From CAZTQN01 sp964615765 (GTDB taxonomy: Bacteria; Planctomycetota; Phycisphaerae; Phycisphaerales; UBA1924), in the NCBI GenBank assembly GCA_964615765.1, contig CAZTQN010000006.1, positions 62,001 to 126,000 on the forward strand: a stretch of 64,000 nt of DNA, given 5' to 3'. The notes under the pieces are model-generated. The model was not told the origin of the DNA, did not search any database, and was given only the letters and a program-made list of their open reading frames with translations. Below are positions 1 through 8,880 of the stretch, one piece after another. A program made the translations under genes and the position numbers. How positions within the stretch are numbered: position 1 is the stretch's first letter; each line of letters begins with the position of its first letter.

Positions 1-988
1 CCTGCCCCGATTCACCCCCGCCAAAGTCAACGCTCGCCCCCATCGCCCGGATCGCCGCGACCCCCGACCGCAGCGCCGCGTCCGCCGGCAGCATCATCGC
101 CTGTACCCCGACATACCCGGTCGTCACCCGTTCGCCGTTCTCGTCATCGCCCGCGGCTCCCGTCGCGGCCCACGCCTCGAACGCCGCCCCGTACGCCCGC
201 GCACACGCGCCGACCTGGTCCGCGCCACCCCGGTCCGCGCCCCGATCCGCGCCCACCTCACCCTGCCCCGCCGCCTGCGAAATCGCCGCCCGCAGCCGGT
301 CCAGCGGCTCCCGCAGATCTTCCCGCATCGCCAGCACCCGCTGCCCTCCGGCCCGCAAGAGCACCGGGATCCCGAACGCCGCCACCCGCGCCCCCATTCG
401 CAGTTCGGCCCGCTGCGCCACCGACGCCGTCGTCCCGCGCACCACGGCGAGCCCGTGCCGCGACGCGAACCGGTCCAGCGTCGCCGTGACCGGAATGTTG
501 AACCCCGGGTCCGGCCCGCCGCGCAGCATGTCCCCCGCCAGCGCGTCGAGCGCCCCCAGCGTGCCCGCCTCGTACCGATGCGGCCCGCCCGTCACTGCGC
601 GCAGGCTGGCCCACCGGTCCTCCTCGCGCAGTTCCCGGTACGTTTCCGCCAGCAGATCCCCGCACGCGTGCCCGCCCGCCCCGCGCTTCAGCACCCCGGC
701 CGACCACAGCGGCCCGCTCCACTTCCACGATTGCAGCAGCCGCAGATACCGCGGCGCGCCGATGACCGCATCACCCACCGCCTCGCGGCTCGCGCCCGAG
801 GGCGGCTCGGGCATCAGCGTCGTCACGCTCCCGCCCAGCGCCACCGCCAGCATCACGGGCGCTTCGCGCGTGCACAGGTGATACGGGCTCACCGCCAGCC
901 CAAGGCTCGCCGCCCGCCCGTCCGCGCAGCCCGCGGCCGTCGCCCCGCCCGATGCCGACCGTCGCCCCCCGCCCGCGTCCGCGCTCAT
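1..988 (-). CDS. Uncharacterised protein, C-terminus beyond window edge
   Basis: An open frame runs from an ATG at 988 to the first base of the window without a stop, so at least 329 residues are present and the end is missing. I do not recognise the family. The protein is Ala/Gly/Arg-rich with scattered hydrophobic patches and no clear signal peptide or repeated motif. Its ATG overlaps the galE stop as ATGA (985-988), so it is probably translationally coupled to galE and co-transcribed with it. A role in sugar metabolism would be a guess from position only. It is a real gene rather than a shadow because the frame is uninterrupted and follows galE directly. Confidence 0.6.
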   Translation of the reverse strand, partial: MSADAGGGRRSASGGATAAGCADGRAASLGLAVSPYHLCTREAPVMLAVALGGSVTTLMPEPPSGASREAVGDAVIGAPRYLRLLQSWKWSGPLWSAGVLKRGAGGHACGDLLAETYRELREEDRWASLRAVTGGPHRYEAGTLGALDALAGDMLRGGPDPGFNIPVTATLDRFASRHGLAVVRGTTASVAQRAELRMGARVAAFGIPVLLRAGGQRVLAMREDLREPLDRLRAAISQAAGQGEVGADRGADRGGADQVGACARAYGAAFEAWAATGAAGDDENGERVTTGYVGVQAMMLPADAALRSGVAAIRAMGASVDFGGGESGQ

Positions 989-2079
989 GGCCGCCCCGCC
1001 TCCCTGTCCCCGCGCGGGCCGTACCCCTTCGGGTGGGCCCGGAACCACGACCACGCCGTCGCCACGATGTCGTCCAGCTTCGTGTACGACGCTTTCCAGT
1101 TCAGTTCGTTCGCGATCTTCCGCGGGTCGGCGTACAGCTCGGGCGGATCGCCCGCACGCCGCGGCCCGTCAACCACCTTGAACTTCACCCCCGTCACCCG
1201 CCGCACCGACTCGATGATCTCCCGCACCGAGTACCCCTTGCCGATCCCGAGGTTGTACACCCGGTGCTCCCCGGCCTTGAGCGCCGCCAGCACCGTCACG
1301 TGCGCGTCCACCAGATCCTCAACGTGCACGTAGTCGCGGATGCACGTTCCGTCCGGCGTCGGATAGTCCGTCCCGTGCACCGTCAGCGCCTCGCGCTGCC
1401 CCAGCACCGCCTGCAAGCACACCGGGATCAGGTGCGTCTCCGGCTCGTGATGCTCGCCGATCAGCCCCGATTTGTCCGACCCGGCCACGTTGAAGTACCG
1501 CAGCGCCGCCCACGCGAAGTCGCGCCCTTCACGCCGCGCCTGGTCGGCGAAGTCTCCGATCATCCGCTCGCAGTGCAGCTTGCTCGCGCCGTACGGGTTC
1601 ACCGGCTTCTGCGGGCATGTCTCGGGGATCGGCACCATCTCCCTGGGCGGCTCGCCATAGCTCGCGCACGTCGAGCTGAACACCATCCGCCGAACTCCCC
1701 CGCTGGGCCCGGACCCGCCCCCTTCCCACGTCGCCTGCACCGCCTCCAAAAGCCCCAGCGTCGCCGCGGCGTTGGCCCGGTAGTACCGCAGCGGCTGCGT
1801 CACGCTCTCGCCCACATACGCCAGGGCCGCAAAGTGCAGCACGGTGTCGACGCCGTGCTCGCGGATGATGCGGGCCGCCAGTTCGCGATCGCCCACGTCG
1901 CCACGCACGAACGTCAGGCGTCCGTCAGCGACGGTCTGGAGCGCGTCGATCGCCTCCGCGTGCCCGCGGAAGAGGTTGTCGAGGGCGACGACCCGCCGCC
2001 CGTCGCGCAGCAGCCGCTGCACGCAGTGCGACCCGATGTACCCCGCGCCGCCCGTGACCAGTGTGCTGCCGCTGCCCAT
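985..2079 (-). CDS. galE: UDP-glucose 4-epimerase
   Basis: This 364-residue extended short-chain dehydrogenase interconverts UDP-glucose and UDP-galactose (Leloir pathway, and supply of UDP-galactose for surface glycans) in the cytoplasm with bound NAD. The Rossmann motif GGAGYIG is at residues 10-16. The catalytic Ser/Thr lies in SSTCASYG near 135-142, and the YxxxK pair is Tyr163 and Lys167 in YGASK. Length and start fit the GalE family. The stop overlaps the next gene's ATG by four bases. The other possible activity, a UDP-GlcNAc or UDP-glucuronate epimerase, cannot be excluded by motif alone, but the overall sequence reads as classical GalE. Confidence 0.92.
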   Translation of the reverse strand: MGSGSTLVTGGAGYIGSHCVQRLLRDGRRVVALDNLFRGHAEAIDALQTVADGRLTFVRGDVGDRELAARIIREHGVDTVLHFAALAYVGESVTQPLRYYRANAAATLGLLEAVQATWEGGGSGPSGGVRRMVFSSTCASYGEPPREMVPIPETCPQKPVNPYGASKLHCERMIGDFADQARREGRDFAWAALRYFNVAGSDKSGLIGEHHEPETHLIPVCLQAVLGQREALTVHGTDYPTPDGTCIRDYVHVEDLVDAHVTVLAALKAGEHRVYNLGIGKGYSVREIIESVRRVTGVKFKVVDGPRRAGDPPELYADPRKIANELNWKASYTKLDDIVATAWSWFRAHPKGYGPRGDREAGRP

Positions 2080-2282
2080 GTCGCGTGTCGCTTCCTTCTA
2101 GGTGCCCGGAAAACGTGCCCGAATCGCCCGCGCGCGTGCGCGTGAGCGCTGAAGGGGGCGGGGGGCGAACTCTAGTGGCCCCGCGTTCCGCCTGCGCGGG
2201 CTCGCGCCGCTCGATAACCCGTTGTCGTCGCCCGCGCGCCGACGCCACATCCCCCGAACCCGCCTCGCTACGATCGGCCCGC

Positions 2283-3341
2283 ATGCCCAGTTCGTTGAGC
2301 GATCCCGCCCGTTCCGACGCCCCGCCCCCGGACGCCGCCCGCACCGAGGCCGCCGATATCCCGCTCCGGGCCCTCATCATCAAGGGCGCCATCTCCGGCG
2401 TGCTCATGGGCCTGGCCAACCTCGTCCCGGGCGTCAGCGCCGGGGCCGTCCTGCTCGCCACCGGCATCTTCGCTCTCTTCCTCGGCTCGATCGCGCGCCT
2501 CGCCACCTTCCGCTGGACGCGCAGCGCCGTCGTCCTGCTCGCCGTCATGGGCTTCGGGTGGGTCTCCGCCGTCCTGCTCGGCGCGGGCGTGGTCAAGTCC
2601 CTCGTCGTCGAGCACCGCTGGATCATGTACAGCCTGTTCATCGGGCTCACGCTCGGCGGCGTGCCCCTCGTGTGGGACCCAAAGACCCGCGCCGCCGCCT
2701 CCTACTGGGTCGCCGCCGCCATCGGCCTGGCCATCATGACCGCCCTCGGCGTGGCCCAGATGTCCGGCTTCACCGGCGCCGGCGACGCGCAGGGCTCGCT
2801 CTTCCTGCTCATCCTGGGCGGGCTGCTCGCCGCCGGCGCCACCGTCCTCCCCGGCGGCAGCGGCACCTACGTCCTTCTGCTCATGGGCCTGTACGTCCCC
2901 ATCCTCTCCGCCGTTTCCGGCTTCAAGGACGCGCTGATCGCCCGCGACTTCGACGCCATCTTTCTTCAGGCCCGCACGCTCGTCCCCTTCGCGATGGGCA
3001 TGGGTGTCGGGCTTGTCAGCGTTTCGCTGCTGACCAAGTGGTCCCTCGCCCGCTTCCCCGCCGCCACCATGGGCCTGCTGCTGGGCCTGCTCGTCGGCTC
3101 GGTCGTCGGGCTCTGGCCCTTCCAGGTCGGTGTGCAGCCGAGCGTCGGTGACACCGTCAAAGGCCGCGTCCTGACCGCCGAAACCCTCGCCGCTCTCAAG
3201 CCCGACGACTGGCCCGTCCGCGTCTTCTCGCCTTCGGCGATGCAGGTCGTGATCGCGCTCGTGCTCATCGTCGTCGCGCTCGCGCTGACGATCGCGCTGA
3301 CGCGCCTGGAAAAGCGGCTCGAAAAGACTGCGGGCGCCTGA
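2283..3341 (+). CDS. DUF368 family membrane protein (probable polyprenyl-phosphate translocase)
   Basis: The protein is about 352 residues from the ATG at 2283; the frame is open further upstream, but that part reads as Arg/Pro-rich shadow sequence. After a short polar N-terminus it has many hydrophobic segments. The first contains GVLMGLANLVPGVSAG, the family's conserved glycine/proline motif, and a related motif, GATVLPGGSGTYVLLLMGLY, lies mid-protein, as expected for the two halves of DUF368. Members of this family (PopT) are reported to return undecaprenyl phosphate across the cytoplasmic membrane for cell-envelope synthesis. Function here is by family only. It is transcribed away from galE and converges with lgt. 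Confidence 0.85.
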   Translation: MPSSLSDPARSDAPPPDAARTEAADIPLRALIIKGAISGVLMGLANLVPGVSAGAVLLATGIFALFLGSIARLATFRWTRSAVVLLAVMGFGWVSAVLLGAGVVKSLVVEHRWIMYSLFIGLTLGGVPLVWDPKTRAAASYWVAAAIGLAIMTALGVAQMSGFTGAGDAQGSLFLLILGGLLAAGATVLPGGSGTYVLLLMGLYVPILSAVSGFKDALIARDFDAIFLQARTLVPFAMGMGVGLVSVSLLTKWSLARFPAATMGLLLGLLVGSVVGLWPFQVGVQPSVGDTVKGRVLTAETLAALKPDDWPVRVFSPSAMQVVIALVLIVVALALTIALTRLEKRLEKTAGA

Positions 3342-3350
3342 CGCCGCGTC

Positions 3351-4418
3351 TTACACCGCGCCGCCCCGCGCCCGCTTCCGAGTCGCCCACACGATCAGCG
3401 CCACCCCGCCGAGCACCAGCGGCACGCTGTACCACTGCCCGCGCGACAAGCCCCACGGCCGCCCGACCGTCAAATGCGCATCCGGCAGCCGGTAGAACTC
3501 CGTCACGATCCGCAGCACGCCGTACACCGCGAAGAACAGGCCCGCCATCAGCCCGTCGTGCACGCGCCCCGCGGCTCGCGCGCCCGCCGTCTTCCACCAC
3601 ACCAGCCACAACACCGCCGGCAGCACCACGCCCTCCGCCGCCGCCTGGTAGAGCTGGCTCGGGTGCCGGCTCGAGAGCACCGTCGCCAGTTCGCTCGCGT
3701 ACGCGCCCGGGCGCGACGCGATGAACGCCAGCACGTCCTCCACGGGTCGATCCGGCGCGACCCGCTTGACCAGGCCCATCAGCCGCGCCGCCGACTCCGG
3801 ATCCTGCAGCGCCGGAACCTGCGACGGCGGGAGCGTCAGTTCCTGCGGGTACTGCACGCTCCACCACGGCCCGGGCGTCCCGGGGCGCGACACGATCTTG
3901 CCCAGCAGTTCCCCATTAATGAAGTTCGCGATCCGCCCGAGCAGCACGCCGAACGGCGCCACCAGCGCCACCGCGTCCATCACGTGCAGCACCGAACTCC
4001 GCCCCTCGCGCCCCGCCCCCGCCACGCCGTCCAGCGGCTTCCAACCGCGGCTGACGCGCCAGCACGCCAGCATCAACCCCACCATCCCCCCGTGGCTCGC
4101 CATCCCGCCCTCGTTGATCGCGAGCACGCCCCACCACGGCGCATGATCCAGCCACGTCGTCAGCAGGCTCGGCTTGTAGAACAGCACATACCCAAGCCGC
4201 CCGCCGACGAGCGTCCCGCCGATGAGCCACATCATGGCATCGCCGACGCGCTCGGCGGGGATGCGGATCTGCCCGCGCCGCGCCAAGCGCAGCAGCGCGA
4301 AATACGCCAGCACGAAGCCCATCACGTACGACGCGCCGTACCAGCGGATCCCGAATGAGCCGGAGATGCGCCACAGGTACGGGTCGAGCGTGTGCAGCCA
4401 GGCCGCGAGCGTCAGCAT
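3351..4418 (-). CDS. lgt: Prolipoprotein diacylglyceryl transferase
   Basis: Lgt moves diacylglyceryl from phosphatidylglycerol to the lipobox cysteine of prolipoproteins in the inner membrane, the first step of lipoprotein maturation. The 355-residue protein has about seven hydrophobic segments. It shows the N-terminal IRWYGASYVMGF region, GGRLGYVLFY, the signature GRIANFINGELLG and the C-terminal HPSQLYQAAAEG. It is longer than E. coli Lgt (about 290) because of an inserted loop of roughly 60 residues before HPSQLYQ, which is common in planctomycete-type Lgt. The many lipobox proteins elsewhere in this window would be its substrates. An Lnt-like gene lies at 8881. Confidence 0.93.
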   Translation of the reverse strand: MLTLAAWLHTLDPYLWRISGSFGIRWYGASYVMGFVLAYFALLRLARRGQIRIPAERVGDAMMWLIGGTLVGGRLGYVLFYKPSLLTTWLDHAPWWGVLAINEGGMASHGGMVGLMLACWRVSRGWKPLDGVAGAGREGRSSVLHVMDAVALVAPFGVLLGRIANFINGELLGKIVSRPGTPGPWWSVQYPQELTLPPSQVPALQDPESAARLMGLVKRVAPDRPVEDVLAFIASRPGAYASELATVLSSRHPSQLYQAAAEGVVLPAVLWLVWWKTAGARAAGRVHDGLMAGLFFAVYGVLRIVTEFYRLPDAHLTVGRPWGLSRGQWYSVPLVLGGVALIVWATRKRARGGAV

Positions 4419-4500
4419 GGGCTGAGGCTAAGCATGGCCTGCGCCGATCGCGACCGCGGGCGGAAACAGGGCGTGAGCCGCCGCCCCGCAAGCCGCTAAC

Positions 4501-6075
4501 TCACAGGCTCAGCCGCTGCCCGCGCTCGATGGCCCGCGGCAGGCGCGCGTTCTTCAGATCCTGGGCCGCGCTCGCCGTCTTGCCGGAAATCTCCAGCGTG
4601 CAGTCGGGCATCTGCCCGGCCCACGCCGCGCCCGCGAGCGCGGGCAGGCCCAGCGCGGTCTCCGCCGGCGTCGCCGCACGGCGCGGCACGGCCACGCCGT
4701 GCGTCTCCAGCCACAGCGCCGCCCGCAGCGTCTGCATCAATCGCGACACCGCCGGACTGTCGGGCGCGAGCTTCCCGCTCCCCTCAGGCTCGTCGGCGTT
4801 CTTGATCGGCGCGAACTCCTCCAGCCGGCGCGTCTCGAGCACGATGCTCTTCTCGCACAGGGGCAGCGCGTCAAACACGAACCGCTCCAGTTTCACCCCG
4901 TTGCTCGCCGTCGGCGTGACGGTCTCGCCGGTCGACGGGTCGACGCACGGCACCTTCTTCTCCGCGCGGTGGAACGGCAGCGCGAACGACTCGTCGGTGT
5001 TGAGCCGCTCGACGAACGCGACGCTCACGACGTGGATCGCGATCGACCCCGCGTTGAACTTCAGCGCTCCGTCCTCGCCGCGCTGCTCCATCAGCGCCTT
5101 GGGCATGTCGGAATACTCGATGACCTCGACGCGCCCCTTGCGTTGCCCGGCGCCGGCCATCGCGAACAGCCCGACCTTCTCGCCCGGGTCCGTCTTGGCG
5201 ACCATCTTGCTCGACATCTGCGCCGACGAATCCGGCGCCAGCGCGTGCAGCCCGAGGAAGACCGGGTCCAGCAGGTTCACCAGCGGGTTGTCGACCTGGA
5301 AATAGCTGATCGTGTCCACGCCGCGCCGGCGCATGTCCGACAGCGCTCCCGACGTGTGCAGCGCCTTGAGCGACCCGCCGTGCCCGTCCGGGTTGGTCGC
5401 GACGGTGTCCTTCGCCGCCAGCAGCACCTTGCCGGTCTTGATGTCCAGCGACGGCATCACGCCCTGCGGGAAGAACATCACCTGGTCGCGCTGCAGCCCG
5501 AAGAACTTGTGCGCCTGGAAGAACTGCACCGTCTGCTCATGGTTGAGCGGGCTGGTCATGATGTACCACGGGATCGGGCCCGCCGGGCGGTACCGCTCCT
5601 GCGCCCCGAGGATCGACTCGGCGAACACCTGGAACAGCGGCTTGTCCGTCACCGCGCCCGCCGGGTAGCACCCCTTGGGCCCCTCATACCCCAGGCGCGA
5701 CCCCTGCCCGCCCGCGACCACGAACGCCGCCACACGACCGGCCCCGATCATCGCCCCGCCCGCGTGCCGGTACGCCTCGCAGTTCCACGGGCGCACGCCG
5801 CACTCCGGATCCGCCGGATAGAACGGCGCCGGCTGCACGCTGGGCGGCAGCTCGAACGCCGGCTTGTTGAACACGTACTGCTCGATCAGCCGCGGCAGCT
5901 TTTCCAGATCCAGGTCCGCGATCTGCCCCAAGAGCGACCGCTTGGCGTCCTCGCTCAACTGGTCATAGAACCGCAGCAAGTGCCCCTGACCCACCGTCTC
6001 CAGACGCCTCGAGATCGTCTGAACACTCAGCGCGCCGCCTCGGTTGCCCGGCACGGCGGATGGGACTGCGGTCAT
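4501..6075 (-). CDS. UTP-dependent UDP-sugar pyrophosphorylase (UDPGP/UAP family)
   Basis: This 524-residue eukaryotic-type pyrophosphorylase forms UDP-sugars from UTP and a sugar 1-phosphate. The nucleotide-binding loop reads VVAGGQGSRLGYEGPKG at about 115-131 from the chosen start, the UDPGP hallmark. The uridine/sugar-binding motifs NPDGHGG and YFQVDNPLVNLLDP follow. The DNPLV arrangement is closer to UDP-N-acetylhexosamine pyrophosphorylase (UAP1/AGX) than to glucose pyrophosphorylase, so UDP-GlcNAc synthesis is the better guess. ATG 6075 is chosen because AGGAAGGAG stands just upstream of it; an in-frame extension to 6156 has no such site. Confidence 0.85.
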   Translation of the reverse strand: MTAVPSAVPGNRGGALSVQTISRRLETVGQGHLLRFYDQLSEDAKRSLLGQIADLDLEKLPRLIEQYVFNKPAFELPPSVQPAPFYPADPECGVRPWNCEAYRHAGGAMIGAGRVAAFVVAGGQGSRLGYEGPKGCYPAGAVTDKPLFQVFAESILGAQERYRPAGPIPWYIMTSPLNHEQTVQFFQAHKFFGLQRDQVMFFPQGVMPSLDIKTGKVLLAAKDTVATNPDGHGGSLKALHTSGALSDMRRRGVDTISYFQVDNPLVNLLDPVFLGLHALAPDSSAQMSSKMVAKTDPGEKVGLFAMAGAGQRKGRVEVIEYSDMPKALMEQRGEDGALKFNAGSIAIHVVSVAFVERLNTDESFALPFHRAEKKVPCVDPSTGETVTPTASNGVKLERFVFDALPLCEKSIVLETRRLEEFAPIKNADEPEGSGKLAPDSPAVSRLMQTLRAALWLETHGVAVPRRAATPAETALGLPALAGAAWAGQMPDCTLEISGKTASAAQDLKNARLPRAIERGQRLSL

Positions 6076-6264
6076 TCGCGAACTCCTTCCTGTACACGCC
6101 CGCGCAAGGTCGGGCGTTCGTTCAACCGGCGCGCATCCCCCGCCCACCAACTCCACCGTTCATCGGGCCGGTAAAAAGTGCCAAAAGGGCGGGAGTGTAC
6201 CGCCCGGTCCGCTGCTACGTTGCCCGCCGCGCCGGGTTTGCCGGATTCGGTACACTCCCCTCTG

Positions 6265-6993
6265 ATGCGGAATCTGTTCACCAATCCCAAGCGTCTCCCC
6301 CTCATCGCCCCGAGCATTCTCTCGGCTGATTTCGCGGACATGGGCGCAGAATGCCGGCATGTTCTGGGGTCGCCCCCGGCCGGCGCCGGCGCTGACCTGC
6401 TGCATTTGGATGTGATGGACGGCCATTTCGTCCCGAACCTGACCATGGGGCCCGACCTCTGCCGCGCCCTCCGCAAGGCCCTCCCGAGCGCCTTCCTCGA
6501 CGTCCACCTGATGGTCGAAGACCCCTGGTTTCACGCCCAGGCCTTCATCGCCGCTGGCGCGAGCCACATCACCTTCCACGCGGAAGTGGGGGGGTCGCAG
6601 AAACTCCGCGAGTGGGCCGCCGGCATCCGCGAAGCCGGCTGCACCGCCGGCCTGGCCATCAACCCCGGCACCGCGCCCGACATCGCCCTCGAACTGGCCG
6701 ACGCCTTCGACCTGTTCCTGGTCATGTCCGTCAACCCCGGCTTCAGCGGGCAGGCCTTCATCCCAGCCGTCCTCGACAAAACCCGCGCCATCAGCGAAGA
6801 CCTCACGCCCAACCAGCGTCTCCAGATGGACGGCGGCATCAAGGCCGACAACATCGCCGCCGTGCTCGACGCCGGGTGCGACGTCGTCGTCGCCGCCTCG
6901 GCCATCTTCGGCGTTGTCCGAGAACGCCGCCAGGGCGTCGTCGAGCACCTCCGGGGGTCGACCTCGACGCTCGGACTTCCAAATAAACCCTGA
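6265..6993 (+). CDS. rpe: Ribulose-phosphate 3-epimerase
   Basis: Rpe interconverts ribulose 5-phosphate and xylulose 5-phosphate in the pentose phosphate pathway (cytoplasm). The 242-residue TIM barrel shows APSILSAD near the N-terminus with the catalytic region SADF. It has the metal-binding HLDVMDGHFVPN, the second histidine in TFHAEV, the phosphate-contacting MSVNPGFSGQ and the second catalytic aspartate in MDGGIKADN. The ATG at 6265 is the start that matches family length; an upstream ATG at 6178 would add 29 residues that read as non-coding. It is divergent from the pyrophosphorylase gene, with about 190 bases between the two starts. Confidence 0.93.
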   Translation: MRNLFTNPKRLPLIAPSILSADFADMGAECRHVLGSPPAGAGADLLHLDVMDGHFVPNLTMGPDLCRALRKALPSAFLDVHLMVEDPWFHAQAFIAAGASHITFHAEVGGSQKLREWAAGIREAGCTAGLAINPGTAPDIALELADAFDLFLVMSVNPGFSGQAFIPAVLDKTRAISEDLTPNQRLQMDGGIKADNIAAVLDAGCDVVVAASAIFGVVRERRQGVVEHLRGSTSTLGLPNKP

Positions 6994-7212
6994 GTCGGCG
7001 GGCCTTTTTGTCGCCCGAAGCACGGGTGAAACCCGCAGTCTGCGTGTTTCCGGACGTTTCCTGCCGCCCTGTCGGTTTGATGCGGCCGATGAAGAAGCCT
7101 TAGACTCTCCGCCACGCCCGGGCTCATCGCCCGGGTCACGGTGGGTTCTTGGGGGGGGTGGGGTCCCGAGCGAGCAGGATGGCCTGCCTGCCGGCGCCAA
7201 GGCAGAGACTGA

Positions 7213-7878
7213 ATGGTCACGAATCGACGGACGGCGGGGCTTCTTCTCATCCAAACAGGCGCGACCGCCTGGGACCGGCTCGGTCGGCTCCAAGGAACCA
7301 CCGACCTCCCGCTCTCGGACGAGGGCCGGGCCGATGTCGACGCCCGGGCCCGCGGCCTGACCGGCACCCACCTCAGCCTGATCATCTCCGCCCCCGACGA
7401 AGCCAGCCGCCAGACGGCGCAGGCCTTCGCCCGGGCGACCCGTTCCAAGGTGCGCGTTCGAGAGGACCTGGCCGAGCCCGCCCTGGGGCTCTGGGAAGGC
7501 CTGGCGATGACCGAGCTCGAGCAGCGGTGCCGGGCCGGGCGCACGTTTGTCGAAGACGGCCCCGGCGTCGTCCCCCCGGGCGCGACGGAATGCCTGGGCG
7601 AGTACCGGTCCCGGCTGTGGCCCGCCGTCATGGACGCGCTCTCCGCCGCCAAGGCCGGCCCGCGCGGGTCGGTGGCGCTGGTGCTCCGGCCGCTGGCTCT
7701 GGGCGTGTGCCGGTGCGAGCTTGACGGCGAGCCGCTCGAGTCCATCTGGACGATGGTCCGCGACCGCCCCGCCATGGAGTGGTACGACTGGGGCCGCACG
7801 CAGGCGCCGCGAGCGCCCCGGGCCGTGTCCCAGCCCGCGCCCGTCGGCGTGCTGGCGCTCCGCGGACGCTTGGCGTAA
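7213..7878 (+). CDS. Histidine phosphatase superfamily protein, apparently inactive
   Basis: The fold is recognisable: the first strand is followed by a GRLQG...DLPLSDEG block as in phosphoglycerate mutase/cobC-type phosphatases, and there is GLWEG near residue 96. However, the catalytic RHG triplet is replaced by QTG (residues 14-16), so the phospho-accepting histidine is absent. The second conserved histidine, normally in a SHG/AHG motif, is also absent: the equivalent stretch reads LVLRPLALGV. The 221-residue protein is therefore probably a pseudoenzyme. It sits between rpe and accD on the same strand. Binding of a phosphorylated ligand without catalysis is possible but untested. Confidence 0.7.
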   Translation: MVTNRRTAGLLLIQTGATAWDRLGRLQGTTDLPLSDEGRADVDARARGLTGTHLSLIISAPDEASRQTAQAFARATRSKVRVREDLAEPALGLWEGLAMTELEQRCRAGRTFVEDGPGVVPPGATECLGEYRSRLWPAVMDALSAAKAGPRGSVALVLRPLALGVCRCELDGEPLESIWTMVRDRPAMEWYDWGRTQAPRAPRAVSQPAPVGVLALRGRLA

Positions 7879-7991
7879 GACTTCCCAATACCTCTTTCTG
7901 ACCCCCCGCCCCCCGCCCCCCGCAACTCCCCGCCACCCCCAACGCCACCCACATGGACGCTCAAACGGTTGGCCAGCCAAGGACCGGTGCG

Positions 7992-8834
7992 ATGACGCAA
8001 GTCGCCGTGAAGACATGGACGGACGTTCGCACGACCAAACGGACCTCGATCCCCGAGGGGCTGTGGCTGCGCTGTTCCGGGTGCACGCGGATGATCTACC
8101 GCAAGCAGATGGAGGCCAACCTCCACGTCTGCCCGGAGTGTGAGCATCACTTCCGCATCGGCGCCGCCGAGCGCGTCGCGCAGCTCGCCGACCCCGGCAC
8201 CTTCGAGCCGATGCACACGGGCCTGCTGCCCGCGGACCCGCTGAAGTTCCGCGACCTGAAGTCCTACGCCGACCGCCTGGTCGCAGAGCAGATCAAGTCC
8301 GGCGCCAACGACGCGGTGCTCGCGGGGCGCTGCTTCATCAAGGGCCGCCCGGCCCACCTGTGCGTGCTCGACCTGAACTTCATGATGGGCTCGATGGGCA
8401 GCGTCGTCGGCGAGGTTGTGACGCGCTCGATCGAATCCTCCCTCGAACGCGGCCTGCCGCTCATCATCGTCAGCGGCTCCGGCGGGGCCCGCATGCAGGA
8501 AGCCGGCCTCTCGCTCATGCAGATGGCCAAGACCAGCGCCGCCCTCGCCCGTCTCGACGAGGCCGGCGGGCTGTTCATCAGCGTCCTGACCGACCCGACC
8601 ACCGGCGGCGTGACCGCCTCCTTCGCCATGCTGGGCGACGTCATCTTCGCCGAACCCAAGGCGCTGATCGGCTTCGCCGGCCCGCGCGTCATCCAGCAGA
8701 CCATCCGCCAGGAACTGCCCGAGGGCTTCCAGCGCTCGGAGTACCTGCGGAAGGCCGGCATGGTCGACCGCGTCGTGTCCCGCGCCGAACTGCGCACCGA
8801 GATCGCCCGCGTGATCGACTACTCCGGCCGCTGA
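7992..8834 (+). CDS. accD: Acetyl-CoA carboxylase, carboxyltransferase subunit beta
   Basis: AccD forms the carboxyltransferase with AccA and makes malonyl-CoA for fatty acid synthesis. The N-terminal four-cysteine zinc ribbon is intact (Cys28, 31, 47 and 50 from the chosen start). The crotonase-fold core shows GSMGSVVGE, the oxyanion-hole SGSGGARMQE, and LTDPTTGGVTASFAMLGD. Length, about 280 residues, is normal. ATG 7992 is preferred over an in-frame ATG at 7953 because AAGGA stands eight bases before 7992, while nothing resembling a ribosome site precedes 7953. The gene is followed closely by the Lnt-like gene. Confidence 0.95.
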   Translation: MTQVAVKTWTDVRTTKRTSIPEGLWLRCSGCTRMIYRKQMEANLHVCPECEHHFRIGAAERVAQLADPGTFEPMHTGLLPADPLKFRDLKSYADRLVAEQIKSGANDAVLAGRCFIKGRPAHLCVLDLNFMMGSMGSVVGEVVTRSIESSLERGLPLIIVSGSGGARMQEAGLSLMQMAKTSAALARLDEAGGLFISVLTDPTTGGVTASFAMLGDVIFAEPKALIGFAGPRVIQQTIRQELPEGFQRSEYLRKAGMVDRVVSRAELRTEIARVIDYSGR

Positions 8835-8880
8835 TCGTTCACCGACCGCGCCCGCCTGTCCGGGCCCAGGAGATTCGGCT

